DNA from: Ophiothrix spiculata
Taxonomy: Eukaryota; Echinodermata; Ophiuroidea; Amphilepidida; Ophiotrichidae
NCBI GenBank assembly: GCA_000969725.1
Contig: JXSR01S011259.1
Length of the DNA: 29,895 nucleotides
Strand: one strand, 5' to 3'
The notes below the pieces were generated by a model that saw only the letters and a program-made list of their open reading frames with translations, was not told the DNA's origin and did no database searches. Made by a program: the position numbers and the translations under genes. Of this stretch, positions 1 to 8,889 are shown piece after piece. The stretch's first letter is position 1. Every line of letters starts with the position of its first letter.

Positions 1-294
1 CTTCCGCCCTCCTCCCCTGGCTCGAAAAAAATCGGGACGCTGGCGGGAAAAATATCAAAATTTACTACTTTTACTGTCCTGATATTACTGTCCCGCAAAT
101 TTTTAGTCAAAACAAGTCAATTTTAGCAAAAATATAAAGGTTTTATATCGATTTTTGGCTGAAAATAGCAAAAATTTTGCTCATGAATGGCACATTACAA
201 ACAATTTGACGGTATATACATCAGGACAAAACATGAATTTCGGGACAGTAAACGTGTTTGCCCCCCTTGGCTTACATGCCTTCGTACGGCCCTG
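1..294. mobile_element. Right end of a DNA transposon (terminus CGTACGGCCCTG)
   Basis: The stretch ends in CTTCGTACGGCCCTG at 280-294. Read inward on the minus strand this is CAGGGCCGTACG, the kind of terminus seen on hAT-like non-autonomous elements (CAGGGCCGTA...). The interior is AT-rich with the phrases 'actgtcc' and 'gggacagtaaa' but no ORF. The left end would lie outside the window. Family assignment is inference from the terminus only. Confidence 0.4.
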
Positions 295-667
295 ACAAAC
301 AGGTTTGTTTAAAATATACTATATAGTGAGGCAATAATGGTATGTATATTTTCATAATAAATTTGACTATCCACCCCACCAGACAAACCCACACGTCACC
401 TCGCTGAATCCATTCAAACGAGCATCATCTGATTGTCATTCAAGTTCATTCATTGATTTGATGTGATTTATACCAGACATTGCAACCATTGTTTGCTGTA
501 TCTTGTCTTTTGTGTGGCTGCTATTAAAGAGTAAACATTTCGATGAAAAAACTGAATGGATTGAATCATAATATGTTGAATACAAAAGCCAGATTCATTA
601 CATTAATGCATTATTATTGATGGACTCTATTATGTTACAGTTTTGCAATCTGAGCCATCACTCAATA
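295..667. other. Unannotated AT-rich DNA
   Basis: I see no coding potential, inverted repeat or recognisable repeat family here. Confidence 0.5.
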
Positions 668-702
668 TTGGTTCGTTCATCTCAAACTGGCCGTAAATGC
701 GG

Positions 703-1050
703 CCCGGGAAAGGTACTTAGTACAGAAATGATAATGGGGATGTGCCGCAAACTTGGGTAGCAAAATCAGGCTGTCTGGTATGCCAATGGGTCCTTTTTCT
801 TTGCAAAATGAGGTATTTTGATTGATCTGTTTTTCAAAATTTGCACCAAAATGGCACAAATTTTTGATTTTTTTTCTAAATTTCAAACAAAAATCAGCCT
901 AAAATTGTGCCAAATTTGCGTATTTCAATTTATGTATAAATTTGACTAAAAAATTGGGCATTTGGTGTATGGGTGGGTCCCTTTTTCTTGAAAATTGATA
1001 CTTCACATTTCCCAGCGGCATACCTCCACCAAAACCAAATTTGAGTACTC
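703..1050. repeat. Imperfect inverted-repeat insertion in copy A
   Basis: The ends are roughly complementary: 711-742 contains GGTACTTAGTAC then GGGGATGTGCCGC, while 1014-1045 contains GCGGCATACCTCC then TTTGAGTACTC. It interrupts the outer TIR: AAATGC appears at 695-700 and again at 1052-1057, and homology to copy B resumes after it. The interior also has a loose direct repeat of GGGTCC followed by a T-rich tract near 788 and 976. No coding potential. Confidence 0.5.
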
Positions 1051-1240
1051 GGAAATGCTGCAAACTTCATTTTGCGCTACATGGAATAATACATGCAAAG
1101 GTTATCATTGATTTTTTTTACAGATTCTCAATGTTCATGCAAGTTTCATTTCAAGAAAGTGATCTGAAGTATGAAATACACCAGTATGTTTTCAGGCAGT
1201 TAAGAGAAGACGCATGGCTTAATGAGCTTTGAACACATTT

Positions 1241-1491
1241 GTGACGCGTTACATCAAAAGGTACAAGTTGTCTACCTTTGACAAAATTGAGATTTCTGTG
1301 TTACTTTAAAGAGAATAAATTAAGCTTTAAAATGATACCTTGCTTGTGAAAATTGAAGTTTAAATTTTGAAGATATGGTGAATAAAGATGACAATTTTCT
1401 TATTATTTTCTTTATAATTTACGAGCTTTATTTGCCTGTATCTCAAAATTTGCTTTGCCGAGAACTTGTACCTTTTGATGTAACGCGTCAC
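1241..1491. mobile_element. MITE with 29-bp perfect TIRs (GTGACGCGTTAC...)
   Basis: Positions 1241-1269 (starting GTGACGCGTTACATC) are the exact reverse complement of 1463-1491. The 4 bp outside each end are ATTT (1237-1240 and 1492-1495), a likely target duplication. The interior is AT-rich with no ORF of note. It is absent from copy B of the outer element, so it inserted into copy A after the two copies separated. Confidence 0.75.
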
Positions 1492-1597
1492 ATTTATCCT
1501 GGTTCCATCTTTTCGTCCATTACAACCTTTGACGGACCATAACTTGACTTCTTGATGCTGGGTGAAGTTCACTGAGGTATCATCATTAGAACATTTA

Positions 1598-1916
1598 GAG
1601 CTCGTGTGGTCTAGCGGAACAGAGCAGGACTCATAATCAGTAGGTCGTGAGTTCGAGCTCTGTTAGCGCCAACAAGTTATACCCTTAATTGGGCAAGGCA
1701 TTTAGTCTCCATTGTTTCGTCGACCCGAGCGTTATATGGGTAATTACAAGGAATATAGTCTAGTAGCGCCGTCTGATGGTATATCGATACCAAGGACATT
1801 GTAAAAGGCAGCTGACTGTATTCTTTTGGTAATGTAATAATTGTCATAAGCGCTTTGACCCGATGTTCAATGGGAAAAAGCGCTATATAAATGGATTAAT
1901 TATTATTATTATTATT
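1598..1916 (+). mobile_element. tRNA-derived SINE
   Basis: The head resembles a tRNA, with an A box at 1607-1617 (TGGTCTAGCGG) and a B box at 1649-1660 (GAGTTCGAGCTC). A tRNA-unrelated body follows, then a tail containing AAGCGCTTTGACCC and GCGCTATATAAATGG and ending in an ATT microsatellite (about 1896-1917). The GCGCTATATAAAT tail is typical of SINEs and CR1/L2-type LINEs in marine invertebrates, which suggests retroposition by such a LINE. AACAT occurs just before (1590-1594) and just after (1917-1921), a probable target duplication. It lies inside composite element A. Confidence 0.8.
1607..1660 (+). promoter_or_regulatory. Internal RNA polymerase III promoter (A and B boxes)
   Basis: TGGTCTAGCGG matches the A-box pattern TRGYNNARYGG and GAGTTCGAGCTC approximates the B box GGTTCGANTCC. 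The spacing is that of a tRNA gene with a short intervening region. This is the SINE's inherited promoter; whether it is active cannot be told. Confidence 0.55.
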
Positions 1917-2031
1917 AACATGGTCTTTGAAAATGTTTGAAAAAGTGAAATGATAAAGGGGTTGCATTTATGGCTGGTTTGAGATGAATGGTCATATAGG
2001 TGACTTCTCTTTGCTCTACAGGGATATATTT

Positions 2032-2270
2032 GTGATGACTCACCCCGAAAAGGGGGACTTTGTGACAGAACAGTTTTCTAGAAACTGGCGAAAATAGGCA
2101 GCAAAAAATAAGAATTTCAAGCAGATTTTCTGTTGTAAAATTTAATCACCTCGATCAATTCCAACATGTCAAGGTGTCATTTTAAAGCTTAGAAAATGCT
2201 GTAACAGATGAAATGATAAAATCAAAATTGAGATTGTCTGCAAAGTCCTCCTTTTGGGATAAGCCATCAC
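2032..2270 (+). mobile_element. MITE, GTGATGACTCACC family, copy 1
   Basis: The left end GTGATGACTCACCCCG with GGGGGACTTTG (2032-2063) is complementary to CAAAGTCCTCC with AAGCCATCAC at 2240-2270. ATTT lies on both sides (2028-2031 and 2271-2274), a likely 4-bp target duplication. The interior matches the element at 5611-5861 in the opposite orientation, including GATTTTCTGTTGTAAAATTT. No ORF. Confidence 0.75.
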
Positions 2271-2866
2271 ATTTACGCTTTAGAGATGTTATGATAGCCA
2301 TTTTATAGAAAAGGAAGAAAAATAGGATAACTTTGGCATATTTGGGAATGGGACACATGAGCTGTAGTTTGAAAAACAGGCAGGACCTTACGTCTTTTCT
2401 ATCTGTTTCTAAGAAGATATAACCCAAAATAAATGAATGCTGAAAATTTCTCTTGCTTATGATCATTTATTTTCTAGTTTGGAGCTTTATAGGTTTTTCT
2501 TTAAACATCTCCATATAGGCTATACCTGTTGTAATTACTGTCAGGGCCCTGGCAATGAATAGAAAATGGTACTCTTTCTCCTTTTCTCATTCTTGAATGC
2601 AAAAAAAAAAGAAGAAGGGAAAAAAACCTTGAATTTAAGGTGTAGGATATCAGGTAAATCTAAATTTGATAGTGGTGACTTGGGATGATCGTGATGATAC
2701 TTGTCTTGCAAACTGCAAATTTTAGATATGGGGATGGGAGGTGTGATAAAAATAATTCCTATCACCTTGTCACCTTGTTTAGGCTTTCGCTAAGGAAACC
2801 CAACTTGGTACTTGGTACCAAGTAAGCTAAAGGAAGCTTATCTTCAAAAGGGCTCCATGATGTTTT
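2271..2866. other. Unannotated AT-rich DNA with a small palindrome
   Basis: No coding signal. A short perfect palindrome ACTTGGTACCAAGT lies near 2809-2822, preceded by a partial repeat of its left half (ACTTGGT at 2802). The minus-strand ORFs here are short and low in complexity. Confidence 0.5.
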
Positions 2867-2928
2867 TTTGAATGCAGGAGGAATACCTGAGTACCTGGAG
2901 AAAAACCTGCGAAAGCAAGCATAGACTA
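2867..2928 (-). mobile_element. Distal part of a tRNA-SINE (split copy)
   Basis: This block (GAGGAATACCTGAGTACCTG, GAGAAAAACCTGCG) has the look of a tRNA-SINE body. It ends at the TA where the 2929-3980 element begins, and the tRNA-like head lies immediately beyond that element at 3983-4075. I infer that it is the downstream half of one reverse-strand SINE. The left limit is uncertain. Confidence 0.45.
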
Positions 2929-3980
2929 CAGTGTGTCCCAGAATGAAGTTATCAAGATTTCAATGCCACATAATTCAAAAACTAAAATATCCCAGACACT
3001 GATAGTTAGTGACAATCATGCCTAATGTCTCTTCTTGCTATGGTGCAACAATAAAGAAAATCCATGCAATAATTATCTAGCAGTGAGCGTTTAAAGCTCC
3101 AAAGAGCTTTGGACACTTTTCCCAGTTTGGAGAGGTCGTAAAAATCCAGCGGAAATTTGCAGGGGAAGTATGCGAGCTAGGATATCATCTTTACCAACAT
3201 TTCTGTTTTGTCTCGCATGTTGCTTCTTCTTGATGATGCCTTGGAGTCTTAATAAAGGTTCAGTAGAATGTAAATTCGGCTCCTACCTTGGCGTCCACAT
3301 GCTACTTTCTTGTAGTTCCTTCTGTCATCCGATACCATCAGCTTTTTATTTTCTGACATTTTTAAGATGGAATACTTGTGCGATGGGGATATCTAGCTCC
3401 TGGTAATGTTAAATAAATCTTTCCATTTTTTCAATGATACCTGCACTTTCCAGGTATTGGTCAATCATGATACTCTTTTCTACATTGACAAATGAGGTGT
3501 CATGTTTGCTTTGAATTACCATATTCCTAACAACCACTGCTATCAGGGTACCAGCCCTTTAGCGTACTTTCAAATTACCCGCTCAATGATTTTCCTAAAC
3601 GATTACCTAATTAAATATTAAATGATTTTTGCAGATGAAAAGAAACCAGATTTAGGTTAATATAATCTTGAAAACAAAGACACTTATAATTAGACAAAAA
3701 TTATGACTATGTCTGTAAAGATGACGTTCTTGTTGCATAGTTATGCTGCAAATCTCCGTTGAATTTTTACAACTTTACCTAAACTGGGAAAAGTGTCCAA
3801 ACACCTCTGGAGCTTCAAATGCTCATATCTAGAAAAGTAATGCATGAATTGTCTTTTTTTTTGCACCACACAAAGTCAAGACTACAGGCATGATTGTCAC
3901 TAAGTGTCATTGTCTGAAACTATTTGGTTTTTGAACTGTGTGGCGTTGAAATCTTGATAACTTCATTCTGGGACACACTG
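2929..3980. mobile_element. Tc1/mariner-like non-autonomous element with long TIRs and TA flanks
   Basis: The ends CAGTGTGTCCCAGAATGAAG (2929-2948) and CTTCATTCTGGGACACACTG (3961-3980) are perfect complements, flanked by TA at 2927-2928 and 3981-3982. Diverged complementarity continues for roughly 230 bp (2929-3160 against 3748-3980), for example CACTTTTCCCAGTTTGG (3114-3130) against AACTGGGAAAAGTGTCC. A TA target site is the hallmark of the IS630/Tc1/mariner superfamily. The interior encodes no recognisable transposase, so it is non-autonomous or decayed. It interrupts a reverse-strand SINE. Confidence 0.75.
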
Positions 3981-3982
3981 TA

Positions 3983-4075
3983 GAATAAATGCACATAAAG
4001 CGCCAACTCAAACCCGGGACCTCATTGGTGCAAGGCGAGGGGACTACCGCTGCGCCAACCCACTCCCCCAAGCAG
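3983..4075 (-). mobile_element. tRNA-like head of a split SINE
   Basis: On the minus strand the sequence has an A box TGGCGCAGCGGTAG (plus-strand 4044-4057) and a B box GGGTTTGAGTT (4005-4015) in the normal order and spacing for a tRNA. The body then runs towards lower coordinates (GCGCTTTATGTGCATTTATT) until it meets the TA of the Tc1/mariner-like element, and appears to resume at 2928. The first bases are about 4070-4075. Confidence 0.65.
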
Positions 4076-4579
4076 AACCAATTGTGGTAAAAGATACAAA
4101 AACACCTACACAATTCATGATGAAATGCCTTTAAATGCAGAAAATGTATCAAAATATAGTGTGGTATTCAATTTTGTTTATCTGACAAGTTTAATAAATA
4201 CACAAAATTGATGAAATAATAATAACATAAAGAGTAAAATTTAAAGTATTCTGTAACTGTAAAATTATGCTCTGCAGTTTGTGAAATTCTTTAACAGATT
4301 TCCGAATTGCCAGAAATGCAAGCTTGAATTCAAACTAACTTTCTGTAGTATATCCCAGACATCCACACTACAAAATCCTTTTTGTAAAGCACATTTTGTT
4401 CAAATTGTAAAAAAGTACTTTCCATGTTCTCAAATTTCTTGATATCGATGCATGTACTTAAACCTCAACATGTCAAGAGTTATTCATCTCTTTGCAACTT
4501 TGTAAAAGTACATGGGGGTACTCGGAACAAAAGTAGGGAAATACACCTTAGCGTATAGCCAGCAGGGAGGGGGTAATTT
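4076..4579. other. Unannotated AT-rich DNA
   Basis: I find no ORF with protein character, no palindrome of note and no recognised repeat. Confidence 0.5.
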
Positions 4580-4730
4580 GGGAGGTGGAAAAAAATGGAG
4601 AAAGAAAAGATGAGGAAAGAAAGAGAAGAAAAAGAGAAAAAAAGGAAAAGAATAGATTTCAGAGAAAAGAGGAGGAAAGGAAGAGAAGAAAAAGAAAGGA
4701 AAGGGAAAGAAAAATGAACAGAAAAGAGAA
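4580..4730 (+). repeat. Purine (GA) tract with internal 60-bp duplication
   Basis: About 150 bp are almost purely G and A on the plus strand, built from GAAAGA-like words. GAGGAAAGAAAGAGAAG at 4612 recurs with one change at 4672 (GAGGAAAGGAAGAGAAG), giving a period of 60 bp. Such tracts can form triplex DNA. The Phe/Ser-rich minus-strand ORF over it is a composition artefact. Confidence 0.85.
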
Positions 4731-5610
4731 ATTGATACATAGAATTTAAAAATGTGTACACTTGACAGACTTGTCAGTTTTAAAAGCTCCTTTGAAAAAT
4801 TTTGGGTTGCCTTTTGAGAGTCGTATGTCGTTTAAAATAAGTATAAAACAGGGAAGAAAATGTGTATTTTCAATGGAAATATACCATAAACTCAGTGAAT
4901 ATACAATAATGGGGCTTTATACTGGTAAGTCAAAAATATGCCCAGGAAAAAAAGGAAACTGAAAATTAGCTTTAAATTTAAATGGTTTGTATACAGATGA
5001 ATCTTTCATTGATTTTTATTGGTATCACTTTGAAAATCTGATTTATGTTCATATATCAAGGCCAAACTTAAAACCTTCCCTCCCCAATCTCCGGAATAAA
5101 ACCCGAAGCATCGCACACAAATCAAATCTAACTGAGCTTACAAATAAAAACACGTCTTTGTAAAAAAATTCCTTCCCTCACTCTGACGGCCTAGTTAGTA
5201 GCATGAGTTTCATTACTGCGCCATTGTACGGCATTTACGAATTCATCAAACGCCTTTTATAACGCGAACAATTCTTTTTATAGTGTAGCTTTCAGGCTCT
5301 TTATCTAACCCTATTCATAGCGGATATAATGCAACATTGTCTGCGTGTTACAGCAATCCCCAGTGGCTTGTACAAATGTATTCAGCTACATCTGCGGTCA
5401 TTGTTGTCGTATCTACATTGGCCAGATTTGGTGAATTGAAATTATGCCGAGGCCCGCAGCGAGATTTTGAATAGCGACAATGGAGAAGTCACATAGTGAC
5501 AATATTATGTGTAAACACATTTCAGCTGTTGAATGGTAGTTTGTTAGGGAAAAGAAGTTTGGAATCGAAAAGCTGCCATTTGATTCATTTCAAAGGTTTA
5601 CTGCTAATAT
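4731..5610. other. Unannotated DNA
   Basis: No gene is supported. The part from about 5090 to 5470 is less AT-rich and free of obvious repeats, so it may be unique sequence, but no frame looks like protein. Confidence 0.4.
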
Positions 5611-5861
5611 GTGATGACTCACCCCGAAAGGGGGGACTTTGCAAATGATATCAATTTTGAGTTCATCATTTCATTTGTTAGAGCATTTTCTAACCTTTAA
5701 ATTGACACCATATTTGTAGAAATTGATCAAGGTGATCAAATTTTACAACAGAAAATCTGTTGGAAATTCTTGTTATTTTCTTGTTATTTTGCTACCTATT
5801 TTCACCAGTATCTTGAAAAGTGTTATGTTGCAAAGTCCCCCTTTTCGAGGTGAGTCATCAC
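5611..5861 (-). mobile_element. MITE, GTGATGACTCACC family, copy 2
   Basis: The left end GTGATGACTCACCCCG (5611-5626) is complementary to CGAGGTGAGTCATCAC at 5846-5861, and the GGGGGACTTTG/CAAAGTCCCCC parts pair as well. ATAT lies on both sides (5607-5610 and 5862-5865). The interior is the reverse complement of the copy at 2032-2270, for example AAATTTTACAACAGAAAATC at 5738-5757. It is 251 bp against 239 bp for copy 1. Confidence 0.75.
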
Positions 5862-5960
5862 ATATTTCTCTTCCAATTATTGTGCAGGTCTCGCACAAAT
5901 CTATTTTGAAATCCAGAATTGACCGAAATGGGGTTGGAAACAAGCAGGACTAGTATACCG

Positions 5961-6228
5961 TACTCTCTAAATGTAAAAGAGTGAATTTCCACTCTTTGGA
6001 GGAGTTAAACGCAGGACAATACGTTTTTGAGTGGAAAATCACTTTAAAAGGAGTGAAAGGGGATTTTTGACGACAATCTTCCACTCATTTGGGAGTGAAA
6101 ATTTATCTTTCACACTCCTTTTAGAGTGAAATTTTTCCACTCGAAAACGGATTGTCCTGCGTTTAACTCCCTTCACTCCTTTTTGAGTGAATTTTCACTC
6201 TTTCCACTCGTTTTACATTTAGAGAGTA
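5961..6228. mobile_element. Palindromic MITE with GAGTGAAA motifs, TA ends
   Basis: TACTCTCTAAATGTAAAA at 5961 is matched by the complement TTTTACATTTAGAGAGTA ending at 6228, and GGAGTTAAACGCAGGACAAT (6001-6020) by ATTGTCCTGCGTTTAACTCC in the right arm. The whole 268 bp can fold back on itself. Both arms are filled with alternating GAGTGAAA and TTTCACTC words. The TA at each end fits a TA target site. No ORF. Confidence 0.75.
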
Positions 6229-6478
6229 ATCTTGCCGCAATCTTTACAATATTTACAATGACATGTACTAGTGAGGCTGTCCAAAAATAATGATCACTTG
6301 TAAAATACTTACCATATACTTCATGTCAGAAGGGAAAGAACTACAATATTTCACTCAATACTCCCACCAAGTCAAATACAACATATTCTGAGATTCCACT
6401 CCGGCAAGTGCCCTCACACTCAACAAGGTTTATGTAATATTTGTTTATCTTTTTGAAATTTACACATTTTTGTAAAGA

Positions 6479-6713
6479 TCACATCTTCATCTTCAGCTTT
6501 AAATAGTCCTCTACAGAAGTTGAAGATGTCAACATGAGATGTAGCTTGTTGACAAAGTGGTGACATACTTGCTCAGAGCCGGGCTCAGAGCTGTCCACTA
6601 CCCTCTGAAGCACAATCGAGCTGTCCACTATCCTTTGGAGCACAATCAAAAGTGTGCTACCTGGGCTCTTTGCAGAGTCCATGAGAGAGGAGATCAGGGG
6701 AACGGCACTAGTT
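6479..6713 (-). CDS. Candidate 3'-terminal coding exon, unknown protein
   Basis: I do not recognise a gene, but this is one of the most protein-like stretches in the window. On the minus strand a plausible acceptor (CCATGACACCCTAG, ending at 6714) is followed by an open frame of about 78 codons ending in TGA at 6479-6481. The product is mixed in composition and helical-looking: it starts around VPLISSLMDSAKSPG, contains EPGSEQVCHHFVNKLHLML and ends SVEDYLKLKMKM. A 30-bp tandem duplication (6588-6647) keeps the frame and gives two copies of IVLQR(I/V)VDSS. Leu/Val spacing could fit an armadillo/HEAT-type helical repeat, but this is a guess. No AATAAA lies just downstream; only variant signals such as GATAAA are near 6450. 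It could be a real exon, a pseudogene fragment or chance. Confidence 0.35.
6588..6647. repeat. 30-bp tandem duplication
   Basis: GAGCTGTCCACTACCCTCTG plus ten bases (6588-6617) is followed directly by a copy with three changes (6618-6647). The unit is a multiple of three and lies in frame inside the candidate minus-strand exon. Confidence 0.9.
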
Positions 6714-7406
6714 CTAGGGTGTCATGGAAATTGTCTAAAATTAGTATTTTATCAAGTATGCCTATACTCTATAAACCTTGGAAGTATGCAATAAGCAATC
6801 GGACTCTGTTACAAAATCTATAGCATATCCCTTGTATTCTGCAACATTGTGAACTTTTTTTTTTATTGTGTAAGAGACTGACAATTATTGATTAGGATTG
6901 ATTAAGACCAAATCACTGCGCATTAATATTTTTGTACATGAATAGTTCATGATTTTTGTATTATTTTTGGCTAACTTTGTTGCTACCACATTGACAAACC
7001 TTAAATATAAATTGATTTGAATATTCAGCAAGATTAAGTGCGTCGTTTTGATTTGGATAATACGGACTAATTTATTTCCTTGTATGGTTGTATTGGTTTT
7101 TGTGTGTAAATCGGCTACTTGTTGCATACTTCAAGATTGATAGAGTATAGGCCTAATGTGAAATTAAAGTAGTTTATTTCAGCTTTTTGAGTAAAAATAA
7201 TACACAGTAAATCTAGAAAACTGATGAGTTTGGAATGATGTTTCAATAACAAGTCTCACTTATTTCCATTTCAAAGCAGCTATATTTTCTTCCCGCATTT
7301 CATCATGAAAACTGTTGCATTTTGTATCTAGCGGGGACTCTATTCATAAGCGAGTTCACCGCTATTATCTTAAACATCACTCTTTATTTCCACTAACACC
7401 ATTCAG
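6714..7406. other. Unannotated AT-rich DNA
   Basis: No supported feature. The minus-strand 80-residue ORF at 6885-7127 has the Ile/Asn/Lys bias expected from AT-rich noncoding sequence. TAGGCCTA occurs at 7148-7155. Confidence 0.45.
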
Positions 7407-7460
7407 GAGCTGTCAAGTGACATATTTGATAAAACTGACTTCTATAGAGCCAGCCGATAA
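7407..7460 (+). CDS. Candidate short terminal exon
   Basis: A pyrimidine-rich tract ending ACACCATTCAG (acceptor AG at 7405-7406) precedes an open frame reading ELSSDIFDKTDFYRASR and stopping at TAA (7458-7460). AATAAA lies 128 bp downstream at 7588-7593, a reasonable 3'-UTR length. The hydrophilic product looks like a C-terminus, but 17 codons are too few to exclude chance and no upstream exon is identified. A second frame through the same stretch stays open to 7509. Confidence 0.22.
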   Translation, partial: ELSSDIFDKTDFYRASR

Positions 7461-8186
7461 AGAAGGCATTCGGGCTGAATACGCTTTGACGAGTTATTTG
7501 CTTCGATGATATCATATGAACTTTCAAGCGCATCAATTCTATGTAGTGTTTTTCTTGAGTTCTTGGTAATGTTCATCAATATAGAATAATAAAAGATTTT
7601 TTAAGTGAAATACACATTTTCTTTTAAAAAAATTCTTGCTTCTACAAACTTTACTGATATAGAGGACAAAGAAAGTAAAAAAATATTTTTAATAGTTTGT
7701 GAGGGAGGTAGGTCATTATTATTAATTGATTATTATTATATTATTTATTGTTTTATATGAATTTGCTGTTAATTTGGTTTAATTGTGATCACTGAAGCCT
7801 TTTGTCAACTAAAGAGGAACTGATTATTAACAATGTATTCTTTTTTCTTGGTCTAAGGCATTTGTGCTGAGATGTCTTTCAAAAATCCTTAACTCTTTTT
7901 CATATCTCCTTCATTTATAAGTTATCTCCTTCTGCATGTCTAAAATGAGCAGTTTTCGATGGTGTAGCCAGCAAAGGCAAGCGGGAAAATTGGGAAGGAC
8001 AAGAAAAACGTAAGAGCTGCAATGACTTGGAAACAGCTGGAAAACACAAATTTTGGTGAAAGATGTTCAAAAATTGCTGAGAATCGCTGAAAACCTTTTA
8101 AAAGTTTTTTGATCCAAAAAAATGAATTCTTTCCTAGGGAAAAATAACAACTACTGCTCGATAATAATTTTTATGAGGTTTTCAAT
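7461..8186. other. AT-rich DNA, possible 3' UTR at the start
   Basis: Contains AATAAA at 7588 and a TTATTATTAATT-type simple stretch around 7716-7755. No ORF with protein character. Confidence 0.4.
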
Positions 8187-8245
8187 CCTCACCTAGTTTC
8201 CTCACTGGGATGCCCTCACTCTTTAAGTGAGGAAATGAGGTGAGG
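8187..8245. repeat. 20-bp-stem hairpin
   Basis: CCTCACCTAGTTTCCTCACT (8187-8206) pairs with AGTGAGGAAATGAGGTGAGG (8226-8245) with two mismatches across a 19-bp loop. It directly abuts a repeat shared with 9338-9395. Confidence 0.75.
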
Positions 8246-8295
8246 TTTTCAAAAATCATTCTCTGAAATTTTGAAAAATTAAATTTCTAATGTTT
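8238..8295 (+). repeat. Dispersed repeat, copy 1 (of 2)
   Basis: GAGGTTTTCAAAAATC, then TTCTCTGAAATTTTGAAAA and TTAATTTCT-like sequence, is shared with 9342-9395. It is followed at 8300 by TTAAAGGGGCA, a word also found at 9283 and at the left end of the TTAA-flanked MITE at 17781, so this locus may hold a related decayed element. Confidence 0.6.
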
Positions 8296-8880
8296 TATAT
8301 TAAAGGGGCATTGGACAAGTTCAGCATCATCCCCAAACTTTCCCCCGAGCAATTTGAGATTCATTGTCAAATTCAACCCCTATCTGTCAAAATATTTAGA
8401 TAATCTTTTAGTTTTAATTATCGTTGTCGACAGTGATAAATACTGCCCTCTATAGTTGAATTTTTCAAATTGGTATTTCAGGAGATCTAATGCAAACTCC
8501 AAATTTCTTTTGATTTGTCTGCAATCTATGATGTGAAAGGAATGTTTTACAAACAAATCTTTGTCTCTTTCTTTGATATATAGCATCAATAAATATGTTT
8601 AGAGAATAGCCTCATACCCGAGATCAACAAACTAAATAAAATTCAAATTTTTGATTTTGATCATAATTTTGCCAATAGTTGATAATTGTCTGTTATTTTC
8701 TAACGTATGAAGTGTAAATCATATATAAATAAAATTTCGAAATTTTGTCCAATTTGTGAGGAAACATGTTAAAAACTTCTAGCCTGAAATGAGCAATAAA
8801 GATTTCAACACTACTCCATATACACTGCACGAGCTTTGCTTGCATGAGCACAGCATATATCTGTGTACTAAATTTTGTTC

Positions 8881-8889
8881 CAGGTGAGT
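8881..8889 (+). other. Consensus splice-donor-like site (CAG|GTGAGT)
   Basis: CAGGTGAGT is a full match to the metazoan 5' splice-site consensus. Two of the upstream frames (about 8825-8883) are open, one giving HELCLHEHSIYLCTKFCS. One or so perfect 9-mers per several windows is expected by chance, so this is only a pointer. Confidence 0.15.

Larger units (their letters stand above)
668..1996. mobile_element. Composite TIR element, copy A
   Basis: The left end at about 674-702 (TTCATCTCAAACTGGCCGTA, AAATGC) is complementary to 1961-1990 (GCATTTATGGCTGGTTTGAG, ATGAA), giving terminal inverted repeats of about 30 bp. A second copy with the same ends and interior lies at 18181-19645; for example 1053-1190 matches 18208-18360 and 1919-1995 matches 19569-19645. 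There is no transposase ORF, so it is non-autonomous. Three other repeats sit inside it (703-1050, 1241-1491, 1598-1916). Removing them leaves about 400 bp of element. The exact ends and target duplication are uncertain. Confidence 0.65.

Noticed and set aside
1598-1675. A functional tRNA gene (apparent CAT anticodon)
   Set aside because: Stems pair poorly, and the sequence continues into a SINE body with a retroposon tail and flanking duplications.
3170-3406. Possible transposase within the Tc1/mariner-like element
   Set aside because: Neither strand shows DDE/D motifs, a helix-turn-helix pattern or an ORF of useful length.
5254-5261. TATAAAAG on the minus strand as a promoter TATA box
   Set aside because: The match is good, but no initiator, ORF or exon follows on that strand, and such 8-mers are common in AT-rich DNA.
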